Part shown: in pieces, positions 58,707-64,000 of the stretch
How positions within the stretch are numbered: position 1 is the stretch's first letter
Layout of the letters: each line of letters begins with the position of its first letter
DNA from: Flaccisagitta enflata
Lineage: Eukaryota; Chaetognatha; Sagittoidea; Aphragmophora
Assembly (NCBI GenBank): GCA_965153355.1
Contig: OZ231126.1
Location: forward strand, 60,202,001 to 60,266,000
DNA: 64,000 nt
Direction: 5' to 3'
Position numbers and translations under genes: made by a program
Notes under the pieces: model-generated
Databases searched by the model: none
What the model was told of the DNA's origin: nothing
Seen by the model: only the letters and a program-made list of their open reading frames with translations

Positions 58707-61700
58707 ATGCGTGCATGCGTGTGTTTTTGTGCGTGCGCTTGTTAATCGCTAAAAAACGCTTCAACATCGAACACATCTCATTTGAATTGATAGCGACACT
58801 AGGAACAATGATGCACGCAACAGATTTAATGCCGAGTATTAACCTACCAACCAACCGATGAGCTAGACTGAGGAGCCTATATCTCTGCACGATATCATGC
58901 AAATCACTCTAACGTAGGATTACCACGAAGGCGGCAGCGAATATGTGGAAATGATGAGTCGTCAAGGCGGCGGCGAAGGCGGCAGGAATCGGCGAAGGAA
59001 ACGAGACAAGTCGAGGAAACACTTGAAGCCTTCCCCTTCCAAAACCAGGGCGGAAGGAAAGCGACCTCATAGAAAGCATCATCGAAAACATCGTCATCAC
59101 TCCAATCACTCCAACTTGGGCGCCAGCAGCGCCGTGGGTGTGGGAAGCGCCATCGGCACACCTGGATCAAACAGCGTGGTATATTCTTCGATGTGTGTCC
59201 GAATTTTGACATTATTTCTAAAACATGGCCGGATTCACGACTATGTAAGTCCCATGCGGGAGGGCAGGGGCATTAATGAAATAGGCTAAACTCCCAAAAA
59301 GAAAAGTGTGAACAACCGACCGACGGAAATAGATGAACTGTCAAATAGATGAACTGACCGACTGGCCGACCAACATAGTGGATAATAGAGCTGGCGCACG
59401 CTGGCTTTTGAAAAAAAACATGGCCGGATACACGGAAAGATGGAAAAGTTGCGAGTTGGGAAAAGTGAACATACCTTGGTAAATTGTAACTCATTAATCT
59501 AATTAATTTTTTACCAATATGAGTATATGACCAATATGTAGACAGTAGTATTGGACAAAACAAAGTGAAGTTCCACTGCAAAACCATAAAACTCTCAGGC
59601 TGACAAACAAAAACGTCGGCAGCCGGCATTGCATTTGAACCCTTATTCAGAGCCAAAACCGAAATCGACCATCTCAACACAGCGATCGCTAACAACGCAA
59701 AAAGGGTACATCCATGCATTGCTTAACTGTTAGTTTCTGTAACCGATAACAATTATACCTCGCCAAAACAGTTCCACGAGTAATGGAAAAAATCTGTCTA
59801 TAATCTAGCATGATGGTTACAAAATAATGGTCTCTTCATGTCATTTTCTTTTTTTTTTTTAGTTGTGGGGCTTTGTCCGTCTGTCTGTCGGTCCATCCAT
59901 CCGTCCGTTGGTCTTAGGTCATCAAGTTGAAAAGTTGAAAAACAAGTGTTTAGATACTTTCTGTGTATGTATGTGTGTATAGGATGGGGGTTAGGGTGTG
60001 GATGAGGGTTGGATACCCCTCGACATCCTTTATGGCAGGGTTTAACTGAGTTGAGAAAAATCAATTGCAAATTTTATAAAACCTTTGACGAGGAGCCAAT
60101 AAATTTTAATCAATGTTTTGAAATCAAACTACATCAAATTCGGCAACACTTACCAGATCGGGTGGCACCGCACGACACCAAACAACCCAATCAGAGGAAG
60201 TGGATGAAGAAGATACACGATACCAAAGAATATATTCAAAGGAAAAGGAGGCAGGTGGGCGGGCCTTTCACCAATGGCAGTCTTTAGAGGGAGATGAGGA
60301 GGAAGAGGAAGAGCGAGGAACCGGCCGTCATCGAAGGCTGTCTTTAGAGGAAGAGAGGGGGAAAGGAAGAAGAAAAGTCGGCAATGATTGTTTTTGCCCT
60401 TTGACTCGACGAAGGGGAGGCACTGATGCCAAAGGAGGAAGAGGAGATGGGCCGAAGACAGATTCAGACGGCCAATTCCGGTCTTGTCTAGTATGCCCGA
60501 AATTACGGATGAAAGTCGATGGCAAAGGAGATCATAACGATAAAACGGAGACTTCGGCCAAAGCAGAGGAAACCAAGTCGAATTTGGCCGTGGCACGGAG
60601 CGGACTTCATCACCACACTTCCAACAACGACAGCGTCAGAATGGCCTTGAGAGCATCAAAAGGGTCCAAAAACGCGGCTTTGGAGCGCAAAAGTCAGAGA
60701 TCGTTGTCTAGACGGAGATCTCCGGGGAGGTCTTTGCGGTCCGGTGCTGGTAGCAAAACGTCTGTCAGCAAAACGTCTGTCAGATCCAATCAACGATCCC
60801 AGCCACTGGTAGGTGAACTCATTGACGTTCATGTTCTTACAACTATATCTCTTTAAGGTTGTGTCAGCCCGTCGATTGGGCTATTACCCGGGCGCATATG
60901 TTTTACATGCCTACATGCTTTCATTGAAGCAGCCTCCGTTGGCCCTCTGTAGTGACATGGGGCTCTAACTCTCGCTTTTCGGGCAATGTAAATCACCTGA
61001 AAAGCTAGTCTGTTACCAGTAATGGCGGCTGTCGCCGTAAGGAAAAAAGTCGTAAGCATTGGTCACTTTTCACCAAGCTTTTGTCTTTAGTCACTGCAAA
61101 TCTTTCTTTCTATTAGATCAAATCAAGAGCAATTTTATGTAAAACTCTAAAAAAAGGACATCATGGTTTTCAATTGTCAAGCGTGGTAATTGCTTAAGTC
61201 CATTTCTCCATGGTAATAAAAAAAACCACACCTTTCTTTCCAATGGTAATGTTTTTCCAATGGTAATTGAACAGGAAAATATTTTGTCCTCCAGATGTCC
61301 GTGGTTTTTAAATGGAAAAACCTTTGAACGCCCAAATTTTTCCCGTAATTTTCAGAAAACCATGGTTATTTCCCATAATTTTTAAAAACCACGACAAAGT
61401 CTAAATTGTAACAAAACTCTCAGTAGTCTTGAACTCTGACATCAAGGACAATGGCCGAGGGGTTAAAGGACTTCGCTTCACATTCAAAAGTACTAAGTTC
61501 GATTCTCACAACTATCAAGTAAATTAAATGATGTTGTATATGTAAAATATATATGAGAGAGAGAGAGAGAGAGAGAAAGAGAAAAAAAAATTGTCCGTTT
61601 TTCCCAGGGTTTTTAAAAACCACAGAGACAGAAAACCACGGAATTTTCCGATGCTCGATCAGGGCCATATAGGGCAAAAACCGTGGTTATTGGATACCAC

Positions 61701-62436
61701 GAATTTTGGTCACAAAAACCGGATATTTCAAAAGCCATACAAAAACCACGGTGCCTTTTTTTAGAGTAATTGATTGCACTGAAAATCAAAAGGTTTAGAG
61801 ATGGGGAAGAAAATCAAGTTTGAAAAAAGAAAAAAGGAAATTTTTGAAGATCTAACACTTTTGGTAGTACCAAAAGGTAAAAAACAATTACTACAACACA
61901 ATTTAACATTATTTATACCTAGAATATACTGCTTTATAGCTTTGAGGGGAAGAAAATCAGTGATTTTGTAACACGACGCGACGCATCGCGGGGAAGAAAA
62001 TCAAAGGCAGGGGGGGGGGGAATAAAATCAAAAGCCGCTCAACTATATACACCCCTGAAAAAATCATAACGCGAAAAATATTTGTCGCAGAGCATTCTGC
62101 TTGGTGCCAAATGAAAGAGAATTATCAAATTTACTGGGTGCAATCGCTTAATAGAGATTCCCAATTTTCTCATAAGAAAATGAAAACCCTGTTACTCTCA
62201 AATATGTGAAAAAGTCAAAGACTGACTTCGACTTTTTTCCCAACCATATCAATGAGTCTGTCATCATGTCAATTAGTCTGTCAAACTTTCGACAAAATAT
62301 TTATCATTTGCAAAATTCTTTTCAGCGCAATCGTTCTCCAAGGAGCGCGACCTCCAGAGTAAAATCAGCATCAACGATGGTTTCAAAATTAAGCGGGAGA
62401 AGTCCGTCGGTCATCAACCCTTACTCGAAGATTTGA
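50089..62436 (+). CDS. Nine-exon gene for an unrecognised charged, Ser-rich protein (model, 812 aa)
   Basis: Proposed joins: 50089-50187, 51360-51501, 53063-53417, 56500-56612, 57008-57129, 57886-58593, 58918-59178, 60281-60808, 62326-62436. Every intron is GT..AG and all phases agree; the total is 2439 nt including TGA. The protein starts [15 protein letters not shown], is dominated by Lys, Arg, Asp, Glu, Ser and Asn, and has no signal peptide or membrane segment. Two stretches look helical: residues ~165-198 (contains [20 protein letters not shown]) and ~250-290 across exons 5 and 6. A patch [15 protein letters not shown] (~375) combines Cys, hydrophobic and basic residues and might touch membrane. 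I do not recognise the family. Least certain are the acceptor of exon 3, the donor of exon 7 and the acceptor of exon 8. Possibly a scaffold or regulatory protein, but that is a guess from composition. Confidence 0.65.
50311..51250. mobile_element. TA-flanked TIR element in intron 1, 940 bp
   Basis: Ends GGGTAAAGTAGGGTAAAATG (continuing GGTCA) and, inverted, GGGTGAAGTGGGGTAAAATG. TA is on both sides (50309-50310, 51251-51252). Internal copies of GGGGTAAAATGGGTCACC lie near 51049 and in the opposite sense at 51025. No transposase frame. It fills most of intron 1. Confidence 0.85.
51360..51501 (+). CDS. Exon 2 of the nine-exon gene
   Basis: Acceptor TTCTGTTATACGTCAG|GTA, frame 0 in. The peptide begins [20 protein letters not shown] and becomes very acidic ([14 protein letters not shown]). 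Donor GAAG|GTAAGT at 51502 is a near-consensus site, phase 1 out. The open frame extends upstream to 51291, but there it lacks ATG. Confidence 0.7.
51944..52566. mobile_element. M element 12, GATGTCC subtype, in intron 2
   Basis: Tail GGTCAGCGGTACCCGTTGCC, arm GCAGGGCAGCGGCCCCAAAG, GATGTCCTGTAGAACACAGG, then GGTGAATTTCCATACGTCC. The inverse GGACGTATGGAAATTCACC, CCTGTGTTCTACAGGACATC, GGGGCCGCTGCCC ends it. Inverted repeats reach ~65 bp, the best in the family. Interior units like GGGCTGATTTCAGTTCCGAG differ from other M elements. Confidence 0.87.
52571..52700 (-). mobile_element. S element copy 13, inverted, in intron 2
   Basis: Minus strand: AGTCGCGCACACGCGACTCTA hairpin (quoted to 21 minus one: arms AGTCGCG and CGCGACT), GTCGGTTGATCAGTCCG, CGCCCACCCGTCC and distal GTCCGCGACA (8 of 10 complementary). 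The GGCCTTGTT end is degraded. Confidence 0.75.
52774..52865 (-). mobile_element. S element, AGGTGC subtype, copy c, inverted, in intron 2
   Basis: On the minus strand: 5' arm AGGTGCGCC, GTTGCGTT-like loop, CTATAACTGGCTGTGTCC, distal arm GGCGCACCT, CTACTTGGCCTTGTT. Arm and distal copy match over 9 bp, and both carry GCC/GGC where copy b has GAC/GTC. The local partner (GCAACC) is degraded. Confidence 0.82.
53063..53417 (+). CDS. Exon 3 of the nine-exon gene
   Basis: The reading frame is open from 53041. With exon 2 leaving in phase 1, the acceptor TTATTAAAG| at 53062 is the one that keeps frame. The stronger-looking TCATCAG| at 53103 would need an extra, unseen exon. The peptide includes [20 protein letters not shown], a basic RQRKKKSQ patch and the helical [20 protein letters not shown] ending MEDVYQ. 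The donor TATCA|GTAAGG at 53418 leaves phase 2. This is the segment most likely to contain a folded domain. Confidence 0.65.
53483..53658. repeat. (GT)n microsatellite in intron 3
   Basis: About 40 perfect GT copies, then GT with TATTTG and GTTAGT interruptions. Confidence 0.97.
53659..54759. other. AT-rich part of intron 3
   Basis: No exon with matching splice phases was found. Contains a small GTCGTT cluster (54568-54612) and a GACGTGG/CCACGTC cluster at 53975-54005. Confidence 0.5.
54760..55515. repeat. ~160-bp satellite in intron 3, five copies
   Basis: Each copy has GCATAACTTTGGCATTTTTC, TTGGTATGTAGTC(C/T)CTAAA, CTCAACATATGTATTTGA, TTTTAGCATGCTAACCGGCC. Starts are near 54766, 54928, 55085, 55246 and 55412. 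Length differences come from the number of CAACCAGCCTACC-type sub-units. Confidence 0.92.
55548..56036. repeat. 13-bp minisatellite TTTGACAACGCCG in intron 3
   Basis: About 37 copies. The left two-thirds carry TTTGACAACGCCG and the right third TATGACAACGCCG, ending in TATGACGACGCCG copies. The subtypes are segregated, as expected from directional spread of mutations. Since 13 is not a multiple of 3, the minus-strand open frames cycle through 13 residues ([13 protein letters not shown]); they are not real genes. Confidence 0.95.
56500..56612 (+). CDS. Exon 4 of the nine-exon gene
   Basis: Strong acceptor ATCCTTTTTTGTACAG|G. The leading G completes the CAG codon begun in exon 3. Encodes [20 protein letters not shown] and an Asn/Cys-containing stretch (NNECGNNK). 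The donor AAAT|GTAAAA at 56613 leaves phase 1. Reading on would reach TAA at 56623. The phase match on both sides is the main support. Confidence 0.65.
56733..56898. repeat. (CA)n microsatellite in intron 4
   Basis: CA copies with TCATGCTCA, TCATTCTCA and AAACA interruptions. Confidence 0.97.
57008..57129 (+). CDS. Exon 5 of the nine-exon gene
   Basis: Acceptor TCTCTGTTTTCGTTCAG|GT. The T from exon 4 plus GT gives a Cys codon. Peptide [41 protein letters not shown]. The donor GAA|GTAGGA at 57130 leaves phase 0. If it is not used, the frame continues into a GAC/GAT run and stops at TAG 57190-57192, giving a tail of 12 Asp and one Lys. The helical [10 protein letters not shown] continues naturally into exon 6 ([11 protein letters not shown]), which favours the splice. 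Confidence 0.65.
57237..57331. repeat. (GAA)n microsatellite in intron 5
   Basis: About 27 GAA copies, preceded by the (GAC GAT)n run at 57151-57186. Confidence 0.97.
57364..57551 (-). mobile_element. S element copy 14, inverted, AGTTGC subtype, in intron 5
   Basis: Minus strand: 5' arm AGTTGCGGAC with local partner GCAACT, CTATAAGAGGCTTTGTCC, GTCGGTCCGTCCGTCGG, CGCCCTTGCCCACCC, distal arm GTCCGCAACT (perfect 10-bp complement, 57388-57397), GGCCGTGTATCCGGCCTTGT. Together with copy 10 it shows a second stem class. Confidence 0.88.
57886..58593 (+). CDS. Exon 6 of the nine-exon gene (largest exon)
   Basis: The acceptor follows a long C/T tract (CCCCCCCTCAACAG|). 236 codons in one frame with no stop. 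The first part continues a helix ([20 protein letters not shown]). Then come an acidic run GDEDDDDDD, a Pro/His segment ([12 protein letters not shown]), the patch [17 protein letters not shown], and Ser/Thr-rich segments with possible phosphosites ([30 protein letters not shown]). The donor TTCAAA|GTAAAG at 58594 leaves phase 0 before a GT microsatellite. A competing frame (57887-58270) is shorter and fits no donor. Confidence 0.75.
58639..58710. repeat. (GT)n microsatellite in intron 6
   Basis: About 33 GT copies, then GCATGCGT units. Confidence 0.97.
58918..59178 (+). CDS. Exon 7 of the nine-exon gene
   Basis: Acceptor CACTCTAACGTAG|GAT, phase 0 in. Peptide [20 protein letters not shown], a strongly basic segment ([17 protein letters not shown]), a His/Lys run ([14 protein letters not shown]) and [17 protein letters not shown]. 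The donor is taken as GTG|GTATAT at 59179. A better consensus, CTAT|GTAAGT at 59245, also in phase 0, would add 22 codons, but it lies in S-element-derived sequence. Confidence 0.6.
59219..59430 (-). mobile_element. S-element remnants in intron 7, inverted
   Basis: Two copies of the minus-strand terminus (AACATGGCCGGATTCACG at 59222 and AACATGGCCGGATACACGG at 59411), with a GACCGACTGGCCGACC run between. Hairpins are not preserved. Confidence 0.6.
59855..59955 (+). mobile_element. S element copy 16, 5' part, in intron 7
   Basis: TTTTAGTTGTGGGGCTTTGTC, GTCTGTCTGTCGGTCC run and ATCAAGTTGAAAAG. The hairpin is deleted between AGTTG and GGCTTTG. 3' end not found. Confidence 0.5.
60281..60808 (+). 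CDS. Exon 8 of the nine-exon gene
   Basis: Acceptor CCTTTCACCAATGGCAG|TCT is the site that keeps phase 0 from exon 7. 176 codons. Starts [15 protein letters not shown], then basic and Gly-rich segments. It has CFC and CLVC separated by about 29 residues (a possible metal site, weak), and an RS-like end ([39 protein letters not shown]). The donor CTG|GTAGGT at 60809 leaves phase 0. An upstream acceptor (AATCAG| at 60194) opens the same frame only in another phase, or a different frame ending in [20 protein letters not shown]. Confidence 0.65.
61015..61143. repeat. Dispersed repeat in intron 8, inverse of 48146-48265
   Basis: GTAATGGCGGCTGTCGCCGT, AAAAAAGTCGTAAGCATTG, TCACTTTTCACCAAGCTTTT and GATCAAATCAAGAGCAATTT. 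The match ends where the next MITE begins. Confidence 0.75.
61144..61767. mobile_element. MITE with ACTCTAAAAAAAGG ends and many AACCACGG motifs
   Basis: Perfect 14-bp inverted ends (61144-61157, 61754-61767), with similarity continuing to CATCATGGTTTT versus CACCGTGGTTTT. The motif AAAACCACGG or its complement occurs at least eight times inside in both orientations, like subterminal transposase-binding repeats. 624 bp including a SINE-like insert. Confidence 0.85.
61445..61580 (+). mobile_element. tRNA-derived SINE-like relic
   Basis: Box A TGGCCGAGGGG (61452-61462) and box B GTTCGATTC (61497-61505) have tRNA spacing, with GGTTAAAGGACTTCGCTTCA between, as in Ser/Leu-tRNA-like SINE heads. 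The acceptor stems do not pair, so this is not a working tRNA. A GA microsatellite (61555-61580) follows. Confidence 0.6.
61768..62325. other. Rest of intron 8, with dispersed repeat 62060-62240
   Basis: 62060-62240 is the inverse of 47445-47650 (CATAACGCGAAAAATATTTG, TCATAAGAAAATGAAAACCC, GACTGACTTCGACTTTTTTC). A poly-G run lies at 62010-62020. No exon with matching phase seen. Confidence 0.6.
62326..62436 (+). CDS. Exon 9 of the nine-exon gene, C-terminus
   Basis: Acceptor TTTGCAAAATTCTTTTCAG|CGC, a strong site, phase 0 in. 36 codons of Ser/Arg-rich sequence ([36 protein letters not shown]) and TGA at 62434-62436. It continues the RS-like composition of exon 8, which supports the join. Confidence 0.75.
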   Translation, partial: RNRSPRSATSRVKSASTMVSKLSGRSPSVINPYSKI

Positions 62437-62570
62437 GCTTGAACTTTGACAGCATGATGGCAACATGGAGAAAGAGAACTAAAATGTTCCAATGCGTCAA
62501 TTGTATATTCATAGAGTGACTACATACAGGGTCATCAATCTCAACTGAAAAAAGATATTAAGCTATTGTG

Positions 62571-63187
62571 CACTGTGCTTTTTAAAAAATTCTCGGTGGA
62601 AAGTCATATAATTGTGGGTTTTTCTGCATTTTTGAGCAATATTGAGGTGTAGGAGCATGTAATTAGCAAAAACGAAATCATTCCCCGAGCGCTTTTTGAG
62701 TAATCTTCAAAATAGAAAAAAAAATTAAACCAATTTTAATGCAGATTCTAATGAGTTGTATTGACTCATTTTTTGATTCCATATTGTTAATCTATACATA
62801 ATTTCCTTTCATTTGATAGGTCACACTATATGGTTTTATATAGAAATCAGGTTTTCACATTTTGAGCCACCGTTACTTTTTTGTAACGGTGACTCCAAAA
62901 ATGAAAATTTTTATTCTTTGCAAAAGCATAGAGTGCGACCTATCAAATGAAGGGGAATTTTGCATAGATTACCAATATGGAATCAAAAATTTAGTCAACA
63001 CATCCCAGAAGAATCTGCATTGAAATTAGGTCTATTTTTGTCTGATTTTGAAGATTTCTCAAAAAGCGATCAGGGAATGATATTGTTTTTGCTAGTTACA
63101 TGCTCTTACACCCCAATACTGCTCAAAAATGCAGAAAAACCCACAGGTATAAGACTTTTCACTCAGAATTGTTTTAGAAGCACAGTG
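62571..63187. repeat. 617-bp foldback (arms 306 and 305 bp)
   Basis: Left arm 62571-62876 and right arm 62883-63187 are inverse copies around a 6-T loop at 62877-62882. Outer ends are CACTGTGCTT and AAGCACAGTG; inner ends are CACCGTTAC and GTAACGGTG. Intermediate matches include GGGTTTTTCTGCATTTTTGA and TTTCATTTGATAGGTC with their inverses. Arms have scattered mismatches. There is no spacer, so the whole element would form a single hairpin. Confidence 0.92.
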
Positions 63188-63218
63188 TGTGTCTCAATGC
63201 TTCATGTTCATGATCTGA

Positions 63219-63224
63219 AATAAA
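63219..63224 (+). terminator. Possible poly(A) signal
   Basis: AATAAA 783 bases after the stop codon and just beyond the foldback. An ATTAAA lies earlier at 62724, inside the left arm. Which is used cannot be told from sequence. If this one is used, the 3' UTR contains the complete hairpin. Confidence 0.3.
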
Positions 63225-63770
63225 TTTTCTCTTAAAGTACTATGTTTGACGTTTTTTATGTCAAAATTTTGTTGGTCCAGGTTGAATAGTTTGTCCAGAG
63301 CCTCAATTTGAAGTAGTTTTGCTATTTCCAGCTGAGGCAAATTTGAATCAGTGCTTACAAGAGTCTCTTTCTTTAAAATGTTCTCATTTCTAAAACGTTA
63401 TAGCTACAATTGCCAGATTGGTCTCAAATGAAAGATAATTTGATGTAGTTTCTCATATTTTCTTTGGTTGGTTAATGAATTGGCATTCAGAGTAAGTTTC
63501 ATGGCCTTGAAATCGATTTTTTGGACAAAATTCTTTTGGTCTGTGGATTTTTCAATAAATGACAGTTAGGTTCAAGTCTGTTTTCCCCTATTTACAAGCT
63601 AAAACTAGATTAGATAATCTTTCATTTGAGACCAATCGTGCATCTGTAGCTCAAGCCGTTTAAAAATGAGACCAAATTAAACAGGAACCACCTTGCGAAA
63701 CAACATTTTTCCCTTTATTTTACCCCTAAAACTGCTCATACTTCAAATTGATATTAAATGCAAACTACTT
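63225..63770. other. AT-rich non-coding stretch
   Basis: Inverse-related short segments (GGTCTCAAATGAAAGATAAT near 63420 and ATCTTTCATTTGAGACCAAT near 63617) suggest a further diverged foldback of about 215 bp. No gene supported. Confidence 0.5.
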
Positions 63771-63774
63771 GACC

Positions 63775-63893
63775 AAATTGATTGACAGATGAATGGATTG
63801 AACAACGGACCCATAGACAAACGGACCAATGGACCAACAGACCAATAGACGCACAAAGCCTCATATAGAGTCGTGAGTCCTTGACTTAAAATA
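63775..63893 (-). mobile_element. S element copy 17, inverted, diverged
   Basis: Minus strand: AGTCAAGGACTCACGACTCTA (arms degraded), ATATGAGGCTTTGTGCG, GTCTGTTGGTCCATTGGTCC run. 3' end unclear. 63894-64000 is unique. Confidence 0.6.
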
Positions 63894-64000
63894 TCTCCAT
63901 CTAACATGCTCAACAAAGCATCAATTTTTATAAGAAATCGCTCCGTGTAAGACGGCAAGTCCCCCAGAAAAACAGCAAACGCTTCAGCCTACTTTAAGTT

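Noticed and set aside
61445-61520. Functional tRNA gene
   Set aside because: Boxes A and B are present, but acceptor and anticodon stems do not pair. It is better explained as a SINE relic.

Overview
This window is nuclear DNA from an intron-containing eukaryote, most likely an invertebrate animal. The grounds are spliced exons with GT..AG borders, a tRNA-derived SINE-like relic, several non-autonomous DNA transposons with TA or 8-bp target duplications, and very abundant micro- and minisatellites. I cannot name the clade. No bacterial gene, operon, CRISPR array or virus is visible.

Layout. 1-18.7 kb is almost pure tandem repeat: an 8-bp array (TAGTTCAA), a short inverted block of it, a 15-bp-like array around TTGTTCAACAA, then about 13 kb of a 12-bp array (GGTAGAACCAAA) interrupted by two hairpin-ended S elements and one clean mariner-type MITE. 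18.7-27.5 kb holds a 10-bp array (AGAGACATAA), a long purine/pyrimidine strand-asymmetric tract, an ATCT microsatellite, the first modular M element and a 0.77-kb TA-flanked TIR element. 27.5-38.3 kb is nested transposons: a 1.8-kb TIR element carrying an expanded S element, a foldback MITE, a hAT-type MITE with 8-bp TSD, a degenerate minisatellite broken by three insertions, two M elements, and GT/CT arrays. 38.6-46.3 kb is a large inverted repeat whose arms contain ~190-bp tandem repeats, with a cluster of M elements inside and to its right. 46.3-49.6 kb holds dispersed repeats and microsatellites.

49.6-62.5 kb carries the only protein-coding gene I can support. It is a plus-strand gene of nine exons, from an ATG at 50089 to a TGA at 62434-62436. 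With the splice sites given all phases agree and the CDS is 2439 nt, or 812 residues. The protein is mostly charged, Ser-rich and probably disordered, with two helical stretches; I do not recognise the family. Its introns hold a 0.94-kb TA-flanked TIR element, an M element, a ~160-bp satellite, a 13-bp minisatellite, S elements and a MITE with a SINE relic. Just downstream is a ~617-bp near-perfect foldback that could lie in the 3' UTR.

The most unusual signal is the S family. These are dispersed non-coding elements that begin with a short hairpin and repeat the hairpin arm near the 3' end. Stem sequences differ between copies, yet the 5' arm, its local partner and the distal copy change together. 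The M family shows a similar logic: matched ends and hairpin loops surrounding different internal minisatellites in each copy.
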